From Pseudomonadota bacterium (GTDB lineage Bacteria > Desulfobacterota > Anaeroferrophillalia > Anaeroferrophillales > Tharpellaceae), in the NCBI GenBank assembly GCA_011049115.1, contig DSCM01000080.1, positions 1-63,583 of the forward strand: a stretch of DNA of 63,583 bases. Reading direction: 5' to 3'. Position 1 is the first letter of the stretch. Every line of letters begins with the position of its first letter. A program made the translations under genes and the position numbers. Below the pieces are notes generated by a model. It was not told the origin of the DNA. It saw only the letters and a list, made by a program, of their open reading frames with translations, and ran no database searches. Shown here piece by piece: positions 8,592-17,613 of this stretch.

Positions 8592-9003
8592 CTTCACCCC
8601 CAGGCTGGCCATCGACCCCATAGGAGGAAAGATCGTAATCCCCGTGATCTCCCGGACTTTTATAGACATAGTCATTACCCCAGGGGTCCTTGGGAATATC
8701 CTTGGGCAGATAGGGACCATCCCAGTTCTTGGCTCCGTCCGGCTGGGTCCGCAAAGCCTGCAGGCCCTGTTCCGAGCTCGGGTAGACATCGTTGTCAAGC
8801 CGATAGGAATCCAGCGCCGTGCCCAGCAATTCAATCTGGGCCCGGGCGGTTTTGCGTTTGGCGCCCCCGACCTTCTTGAACATGTTCGGAGCCACCAGGG
8901 AAGCCAGCAGACCGATGATCACCATGACAATCAGAAGCTCGATCAGGGTAAAACCCCGGGAGCCGCATTTGGCCTTGCGTTTCTTCGTCGGCAAGAAAAT
9001 CAT
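8557..9003 (-). CDS. gspG: Type II secretion major pseudopilin GspG
   Basis: The major subunit of the T2SS pseudopilus, 148 residues. The leader ends at the prepilin peptidase site SRG/FTLIELLIVMVIIGLLASLV. The C-terminal domain is near textbook: YPSSEQGLQALRTQP, KDPWGNDYVYKSPGDHGDYD and YGVDGQPGGEGDNADI, which includes the acidic calcium-binding loop of GspG. It starts 39 nt after gspF. The prepilin peptidase (GspO/PilD) that would process it is not in this window. Confidence 0.96.
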   Translation of the reverse strand: MIFLPTKKRKAKCGSRGFTLIELLIVMVIIGLLASLVAPNMFKKVGGAKRKTARAQIELLGTALDSYRLDNDVYPSSEQGLQALRTQPDGAKNWDGPYLPKDIPKDPWGNDYVYKSPGDHGDYDLSSYGVDGQPGGEGDNADINSWEN

Positions 9004-9042
9004 TGTCGCTCCTTTTTTTCATATTTCAGCTGAAAGGCCCGC

Positions 9043-10353
9043 TCAGCCGCCCAGCTCGTTAACACTGAAAATCGCCATCAACATCGAGACCACGATCGCG
9101 CCGATCACCAGGCCCATGAACAGAATTACCAGGGGTTCAAAAAGCGAGGTCAGGGCCTTGATGGTCACCTTCAGTTCCCGATCGTACATCTCGGCCAGCT
9201 TGTCCAGCATACCATCCAGATGACCGGTTTCCTCACCCACTCCGATCATATGCACGGTCAGGGACGGAAACAGTGGATCGGCGGCCAGAACCTGGGAAAT
9301 CACCGCTCCCTGCTTGAGTTCCTCGCGCAGACGGGCGACCTTTTCCTGCAGAATCCGATTACTGATCACCCCACTGACCACCTGCAGGGCTTCCAGAATC
9401 GGCACACCGCTGGCCAACATCGCTCCCAGGGTGCGAAAAAAACGGGCGAGATCCATCTTGACAAAAATCTTACCCGCGCCCGGTAAACGCAACACCAGAC
9501 GGTCGACCAGCAGGCGTCCACGCGGACTCCGGTAAAAGCGCCGGCCGGAATAAAACAGGACCCAGACCCAGAGCAGCAGGGCCCACCACCAGTTCTGCAT
9601 AAAGTTGCCGCCGGCCAGCATGATCCGGGTCGCCGTGGGCAAGGCCACGCCCATATCGGCAAAGATTGAGGCGAACTTGGGCAGGACAAAGGTCAGCAGC
9701 AGAATAATCGAGGCCCCGGTGGTCAGGGTCAGGATCAGGGGATAGATCATGGCCCCGAAAAGAAATTCTTTCAGTTCGCGAATGCTGTTCAGATAGAGCG
9801 CGAGACGGTCGAGAACCGCATCCAGGATGCCGCCGCTCTCGCCGGCGCGCACCATGCCGACAAAAACCGGAGGGAAAATCTGCGGATGACCCTGCAAGGC
9901 CCCCCAGAAGGTGCTACCTTCCTTGACCTGCTCCCGAAGATTGGCCATCACCCGGGCGAAAACCGGCTTTTCAACCAGCTCGACCAGAATCACCAAAGCC
10001 CGGTTCAGCGGCACCCCGGCCTTCAGCAACAGCCCTAAATCCTCGGCGAAACCGGCCAGCTCTTTAACTCCGGGCCGACGCCAAGGCAAATTTTCCGTCC
10101 AGTTTTGCAGGGAGACGGTCCACTTACGGGACGGGCTACGGGAAACCATCCGTCGGCCGCGATTATCGACGTGGGCCGCAGCTCCGGCATTCGCCGCCCC
10201 GTCTCCCAGAGCCGTAATCTGCAAGGGCACCAGACCCTGGCGCTGCAGCATGACGACCGCCTGGCGCTGATCGGCGGCGCGCAGCCGGCCGGAGCTGATT
10301 TCACCCCCGGCATTGGCCGCCTTATAGGAAAACTCCGGCATGCTGCTCGCCAT
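9043..10353 (-). CDS. gspF: Type II secretion inner-membrane platform protein GspF
   Basis: The polytopic platform protein of the T2SS. The ATG at 10353 lies one base after the gspE stop; a GTG at 10365 and an ATG at 10341 are in-frame alternatives. The product opens with the family N-terminus (FSYKAANAGGEISSGRLRA) and carries two GspF domains (about 115-235 and 320-430), each followed by membrane helices. Motifs include FAEDLGLLLKAGVPLNRAL, FFRTLGAMLASGVPILEAL and the terminal FEPLVILFMGLVIGAIV. The length, about 436 residues, is slightly above the roughly 405 usual because of an N-terminal linker around residues 55-95. Confidence 0.95.
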   Translation of the reverse strand: MASSMPEFSYKAANAGGEISSGRLRAADQRQAVVMLQRQGLVPLQITALGDGAANAGAAAHVDNRGRRMVSRSPSRKWTVSLQNWTENLPWRRPGVKELAGFAEDLGLLLKAGVPLNRALVILVELVEKPVFARVMANLREQVKEGSTFWGALQGHPQIFPPVFVGMVRAGESGGILDAVLDRLALYLNSIRELKEFLFGAMIYPLILTLTTGASIILLLTFVLPKFASIFADMGVALPTATRIMLAGGNFMQNWWWALLLWVWVLFYSGRRFYRSPRGRLLVDRLVLRLPGAGKIFVKMDLARFFRTLGAMLASGVPILEALQVVSGVISNRILQEKVARLREELKQGAVISQVLAADPLFPSLTVHMIGVGEETGHLDGMLDKLAEMYDRELKVTIKALTSLFEPLVILFMGLVIGAIVVSMLMAIFSVNELGG

Positions 10354-10354
10354 C

Positions 10355-12022
10355 TCAGGCCCCACTGACCCGAACCACCTCTTCCAGCGAGGTGATTCCG
10401 GCCCGCACCTTGCGCCAGCCGTCTTCGCGCAACAAGCTCATACCGTTTTTGACCGCGTACTCACGTAAAACCAGAGAGCTCTGGTTCTCCAGAATCAAGG
10501 CCCTGACCGGATCAGTCACCGGCAACAATTCGAAAATGCCGACCCGGCCGCGAAAACCGCTGAAGGAACACTCCTTGCAGCCCCGCGGCCGAAAAATCGG
10601 ATTCTCCAGGCTGGGGGCAAACGGCAAGCGCAGACGCTCGACCAGGGCCGGCTCCGGCACGAAGGGCTCCTTACAGGCCGGGCAGAGAACCCGCACCAAA
10701 CGCTGGGCCATGATCCCGATCAGGGAAGAGGAAAGCAGATAATCCTCGACCCCGATTTCGACCAGTCGGGTCACGGCGCCGGCGGCGTCGTTGGTATGCA
10801 GAGTGGAAAACACCAGATGCCCGGTCAGGGCCGACTGAATCGCGATATCGGCGGTTTCGCGATCCCGAATTTCTCCGATCAGGATAACATCGGGGTCCTG
10901 TCGGACAATCGAGCGCAAGCCGTTGGCGAAACCGAGTCCGGCCTTGCTGTTGACCTGCACCTGATTAATGCCGTTGAGCTCGTACTCCACCGGATCCTCG
11001 ATCGTGATAATCTTCTTGTCGATCGAGTTGATGGTATTGAGCGCCGCGTAGAGAGTGGTGGTCTTCCCGCTGCCGGTCGGGCCGGTAACCAGAATGATGC
11101 CGTAAGGCTGGCTGATCATCTCCTCGAAACACTTGCGCGGGACTTCAGGAAAACCCAGGCTGTCAAGGCTGAAGGAAATGTTCGAGCGATCGAGAATGCG
11201 CATGACCACGCTCTCACCGTAGACCGTCGGCAAGCAGGAAACCCGCAGGTCGATATCCTTGCCCGCGATCTTGATGCGAATGCGGCCGTCCTGGGGCAGA
11301 CGCCGCTCGGAGATATCAAGCCGGGCCATGATCTTGACCCGCGAAATCACCGAGGATTGCAGGTTCTTGGCGGGCGAGGCATGTTCCCGCAACACTCCGT
11401 CAACCCGAAAACGAACCTGCAGGCTTTCAGCCATCGGCTCAATATGAATATCGCTGGCCCCCTCCTCCACCGCTCGGGTGAGAAATTGGTTGACCAGCTT
11501 GATGATCGGCGCCTCGGAAGCCAAATCTCGCAGATGATCGACATCATCGCCCAGCTCGATGCCGCCGCCGGCCGCCTCCTTACTCCCGGAGTCGCCCTCC
11601 CCGGCCGGCAGAAAATACTCGCGAATCCAGGCCGCGATCTTCTCCTCGCGGGCCAGGCGCAGTTCAATGCGACGAGTCGGAAAAAGTTGCCGAAAGGTTT
11701 CCGCCGCCAGAGCGTCGAAAGGATCATTGACCACGACCACCAGGGCCTCTTCGCCCCCCAAGGGGAAACAGCGGTGTTCTTCGAGAAAAAGGGGGGAGAG
11801 CTCGGCAAAAGGAGTGACATCGTAGTCAGACGGCAGTTCACTGATTTGCCGCAGCCGCAGCACCTCGGCCGCCAGAGCCAGAAAATCCTCTTCGGAAACC
11901 AGTCCGGTCCTGATGGCCAGGCGATGCAGGGCCTCACGCTCGCGACCGCTGGGTTTGATCTTTTTCAGGTCGGAAGCGGAGAGCAGGCCCCGCTCGACCA
12001 TTATTTCGATAATTCCGGCCAT
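10355..12022 (-). CDS. gspE: Type II secretion ATPase GspE
   Basis: The cytoplasmic hexameric ATPase that powers pseudopilus assembly. The ATG at 12022 has a GAGG site 7 nt upstream; the ATG at 12001 is an alternative. An N1E/MshEN-like domain (YDVTPFAELSPLFLEEHRC) precedes the motor. Key motifs are Walker A GPTGSGKTTTLY (about residue 310), the Asp box EDPVEYELNGINQV, Walker B DVILIGEIRDRETADIA and the His box TGHLVFSTLHTNDA. The zinc tetracysteine (CPACKEPF, CKEC) lies near 445-485. The first codons overlap the end of the O-antigen ligase gene, which joins the T2SS operon to the glycan cluster. Confidence 0.96.
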   Translation of the reverse strand: MAGIIEIMVERGLLSASDLKKIKPSGREREALHRLAIRTGLVSEEDFLALAAEVLRLRQISELPSDYDVTPFAELSPLFLEEHRCFPLGGEEALVVVVNDPFDALAAETFRQLFPTRRIELRLAREEKIAAWIREYFLPAGEGDSGSKEAAGGGIELGDDVDHLRDLASEAPIIKLVNQFLTRAVEEGASDIHIEPMAESLQVRFRVDGVLREHASPAKNLQSSVISRVKIMARLDISERRLPQDGRIRIKIAGKDIDLRVSCLPTVYGESVVMRILDRSNISFSLDSLGFPEVPRKCFEEMISQPYGIILVTGPTGSGKTTTLYAALNTINSIDKKIITIEDPVEYELNGINQVQVNSKAGLGFANGLRSIVRQDPDVILIGEIRDRETADIAIQSALTGHLVFSTLHTNDAAGAVTRLVEIGVEDYLLSSSLIGIMAQRLVRVLCPACKEPFVPEPALVERLRLPFAPSLENPIFRPRGCKECSFSGFRGRVGIFELLPVTDPVRALILENQSSLVLREYAVKNGMSLLREDGWRKVRAGITSLEEVVRVSGA

Positions 12023-13419
12023 ACCCGCGCCTCGCCCAACGCCAACAGGAAAAAACAGAACATACGGCTGTAGGCCATCTGCAGGGGAAAAGAAAAAAAC
12101 ATGATCACCGAAAAAGCGGAAAGTGAAGCCAGCAACGGCAGCCGCCAGTCGGCTTCGTCGCCGGTCGGCTCCGGGTAACGCAAAAGATAAAACTGCCGTC
12201 CCCAGAGCCATAAAAAAACCAGCAAGGCCGGGATACCACATTCGGCCGCCAGTTGCAAATAGTCATTATGGGCCCGCCGCACCTGCATCTTATAGTTGAA
12301 CAAAGGATCCTTGGCGAAACTTTGGTAGTAAAGCGGATAAGTAAAACGCCAGTTGCCGGGCCCCACCCCCAGAACCGGATTTTCCTTGATCATCATCAGG
12401 GTATTGCCCCAATGATAATAACGAAACTCCAGCAACCGGGCAACGCCGCCCCGCCGCAAATTCTCAAAACTCGCCATGACCCGCCGTCGGCTTTGCGTGA
12501 ACGACATGACCAGAACCAGCATCAACCCCGTCAACAGCAGCGCCGCGAGCAAAGCCCGCAGCCCTCGCCGCCGCCAGCCGGGATCAGGACCCTCCGCCTT
12601 TCGCCAAAACAGCCAAACCGACAACACCAGGGCCTCAACCAGCAGGGCCAGTATCGCCGCCCGGGAATAGTTCATAAAAAGCAGGGCCAGGGCCGCTCCG
12701 GCCGCAAGCAACAGCGCGCCGACCAAAAGCAGAGCACCTCTACCACGGTCGGCCCGCCGGCGCCGCCACTGGCGCCAGGCGGCAAAAAACACAAACGGCA
12801 GAACCAGGGCGATGAAATCAGCCGCCGGATTCCGATAACCCAGGGTTGACGCCGGACCCAGAATGGGCATCAGAAAAGGAATCCTGTAGCCCGCAAACTG
12901 CACGATTCCAAAAACGGAAAAAATAACCAACGCCGCTAATAAACCGTATACCGCGGCCCAGCGCAACGCCACCCGCCGAAATAAGCCGGCCAGCACCAGG
13001 CCCAATAAAGTCAGTAAAAAAAAGTTGCCGAAAGTAAAACCGGCGGCGGCCTTTACCGGCGCCGCCAAACCGGCCAGCGCCATCAGGATCAACAGCAAAA
13101 ACAACAGTTTAAATCCCAACGCCCGCCGAAAAAACGCCCCCGCCTGAGCGGCGGCTTCCGGATTGCGCGCCAGCGCCACACAGAAGAGGCCGCAGAACAG
13201 CGGGCCGGCGGCGGCGATCAAACAGCCTTTCGGCAAATCATAAAGGGTGCAGAAAAGCGCCCCGTCGGGAGCATATCCGGAAACCACGAACAGCGGCGTG
13301 CTCAGAAAAAAAAGAAAGAGCAAGCTCGGCCAGCCCCTCAAAACCGACCGGCCGGCAAGGGCTCGCGAGCGCTCTTTGGCCCGCTCGGTCAAGGGCCTGC
13401 GGAGAGAACGTCCTTTCAT
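12001..13419 (-). CDS. O-antigen ligase/polymerase (Wzy_C family) membrane protein
   Basis: A 472-residue polytopic protein with about eleven predicted membrane helices. A large periplasmic loop contains NTLMMIKENPVLGVGPGNW and RAHNDYLQLAAECGI, the Wzy_C hallmark (conserved G-G-NW and H-N-YLQ-AE-G). Members either ligate polymer to lipid A-core (WaaL), polymerise O-units (Wzy) or transfer glycans to pilin-like proteins (PglL/PilO-type). Sequence alone does not separate these. The ATG at 13419 overlaps the upstream TPR gene in an ATGA junction. It overlaps gspE downstream, so a role in glycosylating secreted or pseudopilin proteins is conceivable but unproven. Confidence 0.85.
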   Translation of the reverse strand: MKGRSLRRPLTERAKERSRALAGRSVLRGWPSLLFLFFLSTPLFVVSGYAPDGALFCTLYDLPKGCLIAAAGPLFCGLFCVALARNPEAAAQAGAFFRRALGFKLLFLLLILMALAGLAAPVKAAAGFTFGNFFLLTLLGLVLAGLFRRVALRWAAVYGLLAALVIFSVFGIVQFAGYRIPFLMPILGPASTLGYRNPAADFIALVLPFVFFAAWRQWRRRRADRGRGALLLVGALLLAAGAALALLFMNYSRAAILALLVEALVLSVWLFWRKAEGPDPGWRRRGLRALLAALLLTGLMLVLVMSFTQSRRRVMASFENLRRGGVARLLEFRYYHWGNTLMMIKENPVLGVGPGNWRFTYPLYYQSFAKDPLFNYKMQVRRAHNDYLQLAAECGIPALLVFLWLWGRQFYLLRYPEPTGDEADWRLPLLASLSAFSVIMFFSFPLQMAYSRMFCFFLLALGEARVWPELSK

Positions 13420-13919
13420 CGAGTTTCTCCCTGAAAGGCGGCTCGCAACCGTCGCAGAAGCGGTTGCAGTTCCTTTTTCACCGGATAGATCGCCTGGCTT
13501 TTTTCCAGGGCGGCCAGGGCCTGCCGCGGTTCCCCCAGAGCAAAGCGACAGCTCCCCAGACTGGTCAGCAGACTGATCGACCAAGGATCGTAACGCAAAC
13601 CCTCTTCATAGCATTGCAGGGCGGCCCGAGGTTGATTCAGCTGCCGGTAACAATTTCCCGCCGTCAGATACTCACTGCTGATTTCCGGATAATAAACCCG
13701 GTGCTCCAGGCCGCGCTGATAGGCCATTATTCCCGCCGCACAGGCCCGCGCGGCAAGCCTTGGTTGCCTGGAACCAAGGGCCTGTTCGGCGGCCGCGAAA
13801 TCGGCTTTGAGTCGGGTCATGGCCAGAGAGCGGGCCAGGCTGTGCCAGCCGAACCAGGCAACCGCCAGAAAAACCAGAAAAAAAAGTCCCGCCGCAAGCA
13901 GCCACCCTTTACGCGTCAT
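13416..13919 (-). CDS. Membrane-anchored TPR protein
   Basis: A 167-residue protein with one N-terminal membrane anchor (GWLLAAGLFFLVFLAVAW) and about three TPR-like helical pairs (YLTAGNCYRQLNQPRAALQC; LLTSLGSCRFALGEPRQAL). It is coupled to the O-antigen ligase gene by an ATGA overlap and overlaps the upstream GT2 gene by 11 nt. Many Wzy_C proteins carry a C-terminal TPR domain. Here the TPR part is a separate gene just upstream, so it may act as the partner of the ligase. No catalytic motif is visible. Confidence 0.65.
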   Translation of the reverse strand: MTRKGWLLAAGLFFLVFLAVAWFGWHSLARSLAMTRLKADFAAAEQALGSRQPRLAARACAAGIMAYQRGLEHRVYYPEISSEYLTAGNCYRQLNQPRAALQCYEEGLRYDPWSISLLTSLGSCRFALGEPRQALAALEKSQAIYPVKKELQPLLRRLRAAFQGETR

Positions 13920-14670
13920 AAGTAAATAACCAGGAACGCAACAGGCGCCAGCGATGCAGACGAAACCTGGCGGCGGTCAGCAAACAACCCAGACCGTATT
14001 GAAGGCTGCGCCAGAAATTAATGGAAGAGGCCTCGGGAAAATATTTCGTCGGACAGCTAACCTCGCCGATAAGATACCCCAAAGCATGAATCTGCGCCAG
14101 AATCTGGTTATCGAAAACAAAATCATCGGAATTACGGTGTAACGGCAGACGTTTCAGCAAAGAGGCGGAAAAGGCCCGATACCCGGTATGAAATTCGGAG
14201 AGCTTAGTCCCCAGCAAAAGGTTTTCCAGCAAGGTCAGAATGCGATTAGCGGCATATTTCCACCCCGGCATCCCCCCCTCTCGGGCCCGGCCGCCGAGAA
14301 TGCGGGAGGCGAGAACACAGTCATAAAGCCCGCTGCCGATCATGGCGGCCATCACCGGAATCAGACGCGGCGTATATTGATAATCCGGGTGCACCATGAT
14401 CACGATATCGGCGCCCGCCCGCAGCGCCCGCCGATAACAGCTTTTCTGATTGGCGCCATAACCCAGATTACGCTGATGCCGAACCAATTCCGAAGCCGGC
14501 AGACCAGCGGCGATCCGCGCGGTGGCATCGGAACTGCAGTCGTCGACAATCACGACATGATCAACCACGCCCTGCGCCATAACCTCATGATAAGTGCGCA
14601 GCAGGGTCGACTCGGCATTGTAGGCCGGCATGACCACCACAATTTTCTGATTCCTATACACCGGATTCAC
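13909..14670 (-). CDS. Family 2 glycosyltransferase, polyprenol-phosphate sugar transferase-like
   Basis: A 253-residue GT-A glycosyltransferase with VVVMPAYNAESTLLRTYHEV, the VIVDDCSSDATARIA nucleotide-binding segment, and MVHPDYQY in the place of the DxD motif. The set resembles dolichyl/undecaprenyl-phosphate mannosyl- or glucosyltransferases. No C-terminal membrane pair is present, so it is probably peripheral. Such enzymes make the polyprenol-phosphate sugar donors used by GT-C proteins, which fits the TMTC-like protein encoded upstream. The 137-nt gap before it is the largest inside the glycan cluster. Confidence 0.75.
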   Translation of the reverse strand: MNPVYRNQKIVVVMPAYNAESTLLRTYHEVMAQGVVDHVVIVDDCSSDATARIAAGLPASELVRHQRNLGYGANQKSCYRRALRAGADIVIMVHPDYQYTPRLIPVMAAMIGSGLYDCVLASRILGGRAREGGMPGWKYAANRILTLLENLLLGTKLSEFHTGYRAFSASLLKRLPLHRNSDDFVFDNQILAQIHALGYLIGEVSCPTKYFPEASSINFWRSLQYGLGCLLTAARFRLHRWRLLRSWLFTYDA

Positions 14671-14796
14671 TCCACATCGAACTCAAAGCCTTAAGATTAT
14701 GTACTCACGCAGCCGCTTGACAACGTCAAGGGGACCCCGGAGTGTACGCAACGAGTTGAGCGCTTGCGTCATTTTTTCCAGCGCCGGAAGCCCCAG

Positions 14797-14821
14797 GATT
14801 ACGCCGCTCAGGGGTGTAATC
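14797..14821 (-). terminator. Possible intra-cluster hairpin at the end of the TMTC-like gene
   Basis: A 9-bp inverted repeat (GATTACGCC against GGTGTAATC, one G-U pair) with a 7-nt loop spans the stop codon at 14808. No U-run follows on the minus strand, so it is not a classical terminator. It could stabilise the upstream mRNA or reduce read-through. The same gap also has a CTTGAC/GTCAAG dyad at 14716-14730. Confidence 0.3.
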
Positions 14822-16607
14822 GTTCCAACTGCCGCAGATTATAAAGCGCCTCCCGCTGGTCGGGCTCTTGCCGCAGAACCCGGCGAAACTCGTTCCTGGC
14901 CGCCTCATAGTGACCCAGACACGCCTCAGCCACGCCCAGATTGACCCGGGCCTTGAGATTTTCAGGTTGCGTCTGCAACGCGCGCCTCAGAAACGCACGC
15001 GCCTGCTGCGGCTGATTGTTATTCAGCTGCAGCAGGCCCAGTTGGTAATAAACCTCGGGGTGCTCGGGAGCCAGTTTCAGCGCTTGGTCCAGAAGGGCGC
15101 CGGCTGCCGGCAACTCTCCCTGTCTGGCTTTACAGTCTGCCAGGCCGAGAAGGGCTTTAACCGATTCGGGATTGACTTGCCGGGCTTGGGAAAAAGCCTT
15201 TTCGGCCTCATCGTGGCGCCCGTCTTTTTGCCAAGCGGCCCCCAGATTCAGCCAGCCCTCAAGATAGTCAGGTTTAAGCTCTACCGCTCTGGTAAAGGCC
15301 CGAAACGCCTCAGACCGCCTGCCCTCCGCCTGCAGGGCAACCCCCAAATCCGAATAGGCATGGTAGTTCAGCGGATCAACCGCCACCGCCCGAGAAAACA
15401 AGGTCGTGCTGTTTTGCCAAAAAGCAGTTTGCCGCCGGCTTACGGGAAGCAACAGCAACAACAACAGGCATGCGGCGGCCCACAATCTCGCCGCCGGGAT
15501 TGACGACCCCCATTGCGCCCCTCCCCAAACCAGAAGCAGGCCGAGACCGATACTCGGAAAATAGGTATAGCGATCGGCCAGAGCCTGCCCTCCGACCTGA
15601 ATCAAGCCGATCACCGGCACCAGGGTGCCGAGAAACCACAACCAGCCCACCAGAAGAAAAGGGGACTTGTCCCTTTGCCTGAAAAACCAATAGCTCAGCA
15701 GGCTAAACAACAACAGGACTCCGACAACCGTCAAGGCCGACGGCAGGCCCTGATAGCGATAAAACACCGCCAGTTTCCGAGGCCAAAGAGCAAGCTCCAG
15801 ATACTTAAAATATGCAAGCAGCGCATTGAGCAAACGCCGGCCGTAACCAAAGGCCTCGAGCGTCGCCAGGGCTCCGGCCTGTTTCTGGGCCATAAAGGTC
15901 ATGACCGCCGCTCCCGCCGCCAAGCCCAGCAAGGGCAGTTTTTCCAGTCCGAGGCGCAGCCAGGAGCTGTGAAGATGACGCCGAAGAGGCCAGAAATCAA
16001 GTACCAGCAAAAGAAAGGGCAGGGTTACCGCCATCGGCTTGGCCAACAGCGCCAGCAGGGCGCTGATCAAGACCGGCAGATAGCGCTTATAACCCGGACG
16101 AAGGCTGTAATAATGATAACTTAAAAGGCTCAGCAACCAGAAGAAAACACATAGCAGATCCTTGCGCTCCGCGATCCAGGCCACGGATTCAACCCGCAAG
16201 GGATGCCAGGCGAAAAAGGCCGCGACCAAGACGCTGCGGCCCAGAGCCCCGGTCAGGCGCCACAAGACCACTAAAAGAAGAACGGTGTTGGCGAGATGCC
16301 AGAACATGGCCGCCAGGTGATGGGCGCCCGCATCGAGCCCAAACCAGGAGCTATCAAGCATGTGGGAAAGCCAGGTCAAGGGATGCCAGTTAGCCGCATG
16401 AAACGAGGTAAAGGCCCAACGCAGGCCGTCCCAGCTCAGTCCCCGTATGACAATTTCATTCTCAAGCACATAATCGGGGTCATCAAAACTGACAAAGGCG
16501 AAATCCGAGGTCTGCCAGTAGATAGCCAGAACGCCGAGCCCTAACAACATGACGGCGCCCGGAAAAAACCAAGGCTTTTTTCCCGCCGTCAGGCCGACGT
16601 TCTTCAT
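14808..16607 (-). CDS. TMTC-like multi-spanning protein with C-terminal TPRs
   Basis: About 599 residues from the ATG at 16607; an ATG at 16637 inside the upstream gene is the alternative. The N-terminal two thirds are polytopic and carry GT-C-type landmarks: SFDDPDYVLEN (acidic first loop), ANWHPLTWLSHMLD and HPLRVESVAWIAERKDLL, as in TMTC/PMT-like proteins. The C-terminal third (about 405-595) has five or six TPRs, for example LGVALQAEGRRSEAFRAFTR. Eukaryotic TMTCs are O-mannosyltransferases; bacterial members are widespread and mostly uncharacterised. A membrane glycosyltransferase using a polyprenol-phosphate sugar is the best guess. Confidence 0.75.
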   Translation of the reverse strand: MKNVGLTAGKKPWFFPGAVMLLGLGVLAIYWQTSDFAFVSFDDPDYVLENEIVIRGLSWDGLRWAFTSFHAANWHPLTWLSHMLDSSWFGLDAGAHHLAAMFWHLANTVLLLVVLWRLTGALGRSVLVAAFFAWHPLRVESVAWIAERKDLLCVFFWLLSLLSYHYYSLRPGYKRYLPVLISALLALLAKPMAVTLPFLLLVLDFWPLRRHLHSSWLRLGLEKLPLLGLAAGAAVMTFMAQKQAGALATLEAFGYGRRLLNALLAYFKYLELALWPRKLAVFYRYQGLPSALTVVGVLLLFSLLSYWFFRQRDKSPFLLVGWLWFLGTLVPVIGLIQVGGQALADRYTYFPSIGLGLLLVWGGAQWGSSIPAARLWAAACLLLLLLLPVSRRQTAFWQNSTTLFSRAVAVDPLNYHAYSDLGVALQAEGRRSEAFRAFTRAVELKPDYLEGWLNLGAAWQKDGRHDEAEKAFSQARQVNPESVKALLGLADCKARQGELPAAGALLDQALKLAPEHPEVYYQLGLLQLNNNQPQQARAFLRRALQTQPENLKARVNLGVAEACLGHYEAARNEFRRVLRQEPDQREALYNLRQLERLHP

Positions 16608-16614
16608 AGAACTT

Positions 16615-17613
16615 CTATGCGCTGCGCTTTTTGCCAACCTGCCGCCACCAGTTTGCGGTTTTCGTCAGTCCCGTTTCCACTCGCTCGGGCGCCCGCCAAC
16701 CCAATTCAGCAACCGAACTTCTATCAAGCTGTAAATTACCCATCAGCTTGACCAGCGCGGCGCTTTGTCCCAGCAGGGCCGCGCTGAATTTCATCAGACC
16801 GATGGGAAGCGAGCATGAACGAAAGGGGCGCTCCAGGGCCCGCGCCAACAGGTGCGCCAGCTCCCGGGACGAGCAGTCCCGCTCGTCCGCCGGGAACAGC
16901 AGGCGCCCTCCGGCTTGAGGATGAAAACAAGAAAATTCTAGAAAGTCAACCAAATTATCAAGACTTATGAAACTACGTTGATTATCGGTTCGCGCCACCG
17001 GCAACGGCCGGCCCCGATCAAGCCAGGCCAGCAGGGCGGCGAAATTACCTTTGACCCCCGGCCCATAAACCAACGGCGACCTGATAATAACCAGCTCAGG
17101 ACCCTGTTCAGGAACGCAAAGCCGGTTGAGCTCCTGTTCCGCTCGCCACTTACTGACCGCGTAGGCGCCCCGGGGACGAGGTCTGTCCCCGGGACCATAG
17201 ACACAGGCACCGGGCGCGAGCACACCTTCTCCGTTAACCTTGATCGTACTGAGAAAAATCAAGCGCCGGACCCCGGCCTTGACCGCTCCTTGAGCAAGGG
17301 CCCGGCTCATTTCCAGGTTGTCGGAAAAAAACCGCTCTTCCGAACGACGGTCCGAAACCAGGCAGTGGGCCCGGGCCGCCAGATGGACCACCACCTCGAT
17401 TTCGGTCAGCAACTTAGACCAGGCTTCCGGCCGGGTTACTTCGGACACGGCGACCACGTCGTCAAGAAGCGCCTTCAGGTCAGCCGGCAAAGGCGTTCCG
17501 CCCCGGCGCACAACCGCTCTTAACGGAATCTTTTTCTGCGCCAGATGACGGCACAGCGCCGCCCCGACAAAACCGGCGGCGCCGGTAATCAGGATTTTTC
17601 CAGAGCTTCCCAT
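16615..17613 (-). CDS. SDR sugar-nucleotide epimerase/4-reductase (WbpV-like)
   Basis: An extended SDR of 332 residues. The Rossmann motif GAAGFVGAALC is near residue 11 and the catalytic YAVSK near 152. The body carries the set seen in WbpV-like UDP-4-keto-sugar reductases of O-antigen loci: FLSTIKVNGE, YGPGVKGNFAALL and LDNLVDF. Those enzymes make UDP-N-acetyl-D-quinovosamine; a GalE/Gne-type 4-epimerase is the alternative. It overlaps the fused glycosyltransferase gene by 25 nt. The partner 4,6-dehydratase is not in the window. Confidence 0.75.
   Translation of the reverse strand: MGSSGKILITGAAGFVGAALCRHLAQKKIPLRAVVRRGGTPLPADLKALLDDVVAVSEVTRPEAWSKLLTEIEVVVHLAARAHCLVSDRRSEERFFSDNLEMSRALAQGAVKAGVRRLIFLSTIKVNGEGVLAPGACVYGPGDRPRPRGAYAVSKWRAEQELNRLCVPEQGPELVIIRSPLVYGPGVKGNFAALLAWLDRGRPLPVARTDNQRSFISLDNLVDFLEFSCFHPQAGGRLLFPADERDCSSRELAHLLARALERPFRSCSLPIGLMKFSAALLGQSAALVKLMGNLQLDRSSVAELGWRAPERVETGLTKTANWWRQVGKKRSA

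Noticed and set aside
10796-12073. A 425-codon open frame antisense to gspE
   Set aside because: Shadow of gspE, whose Walker motifs and zinc cysteines on the other strand are unambiguous.
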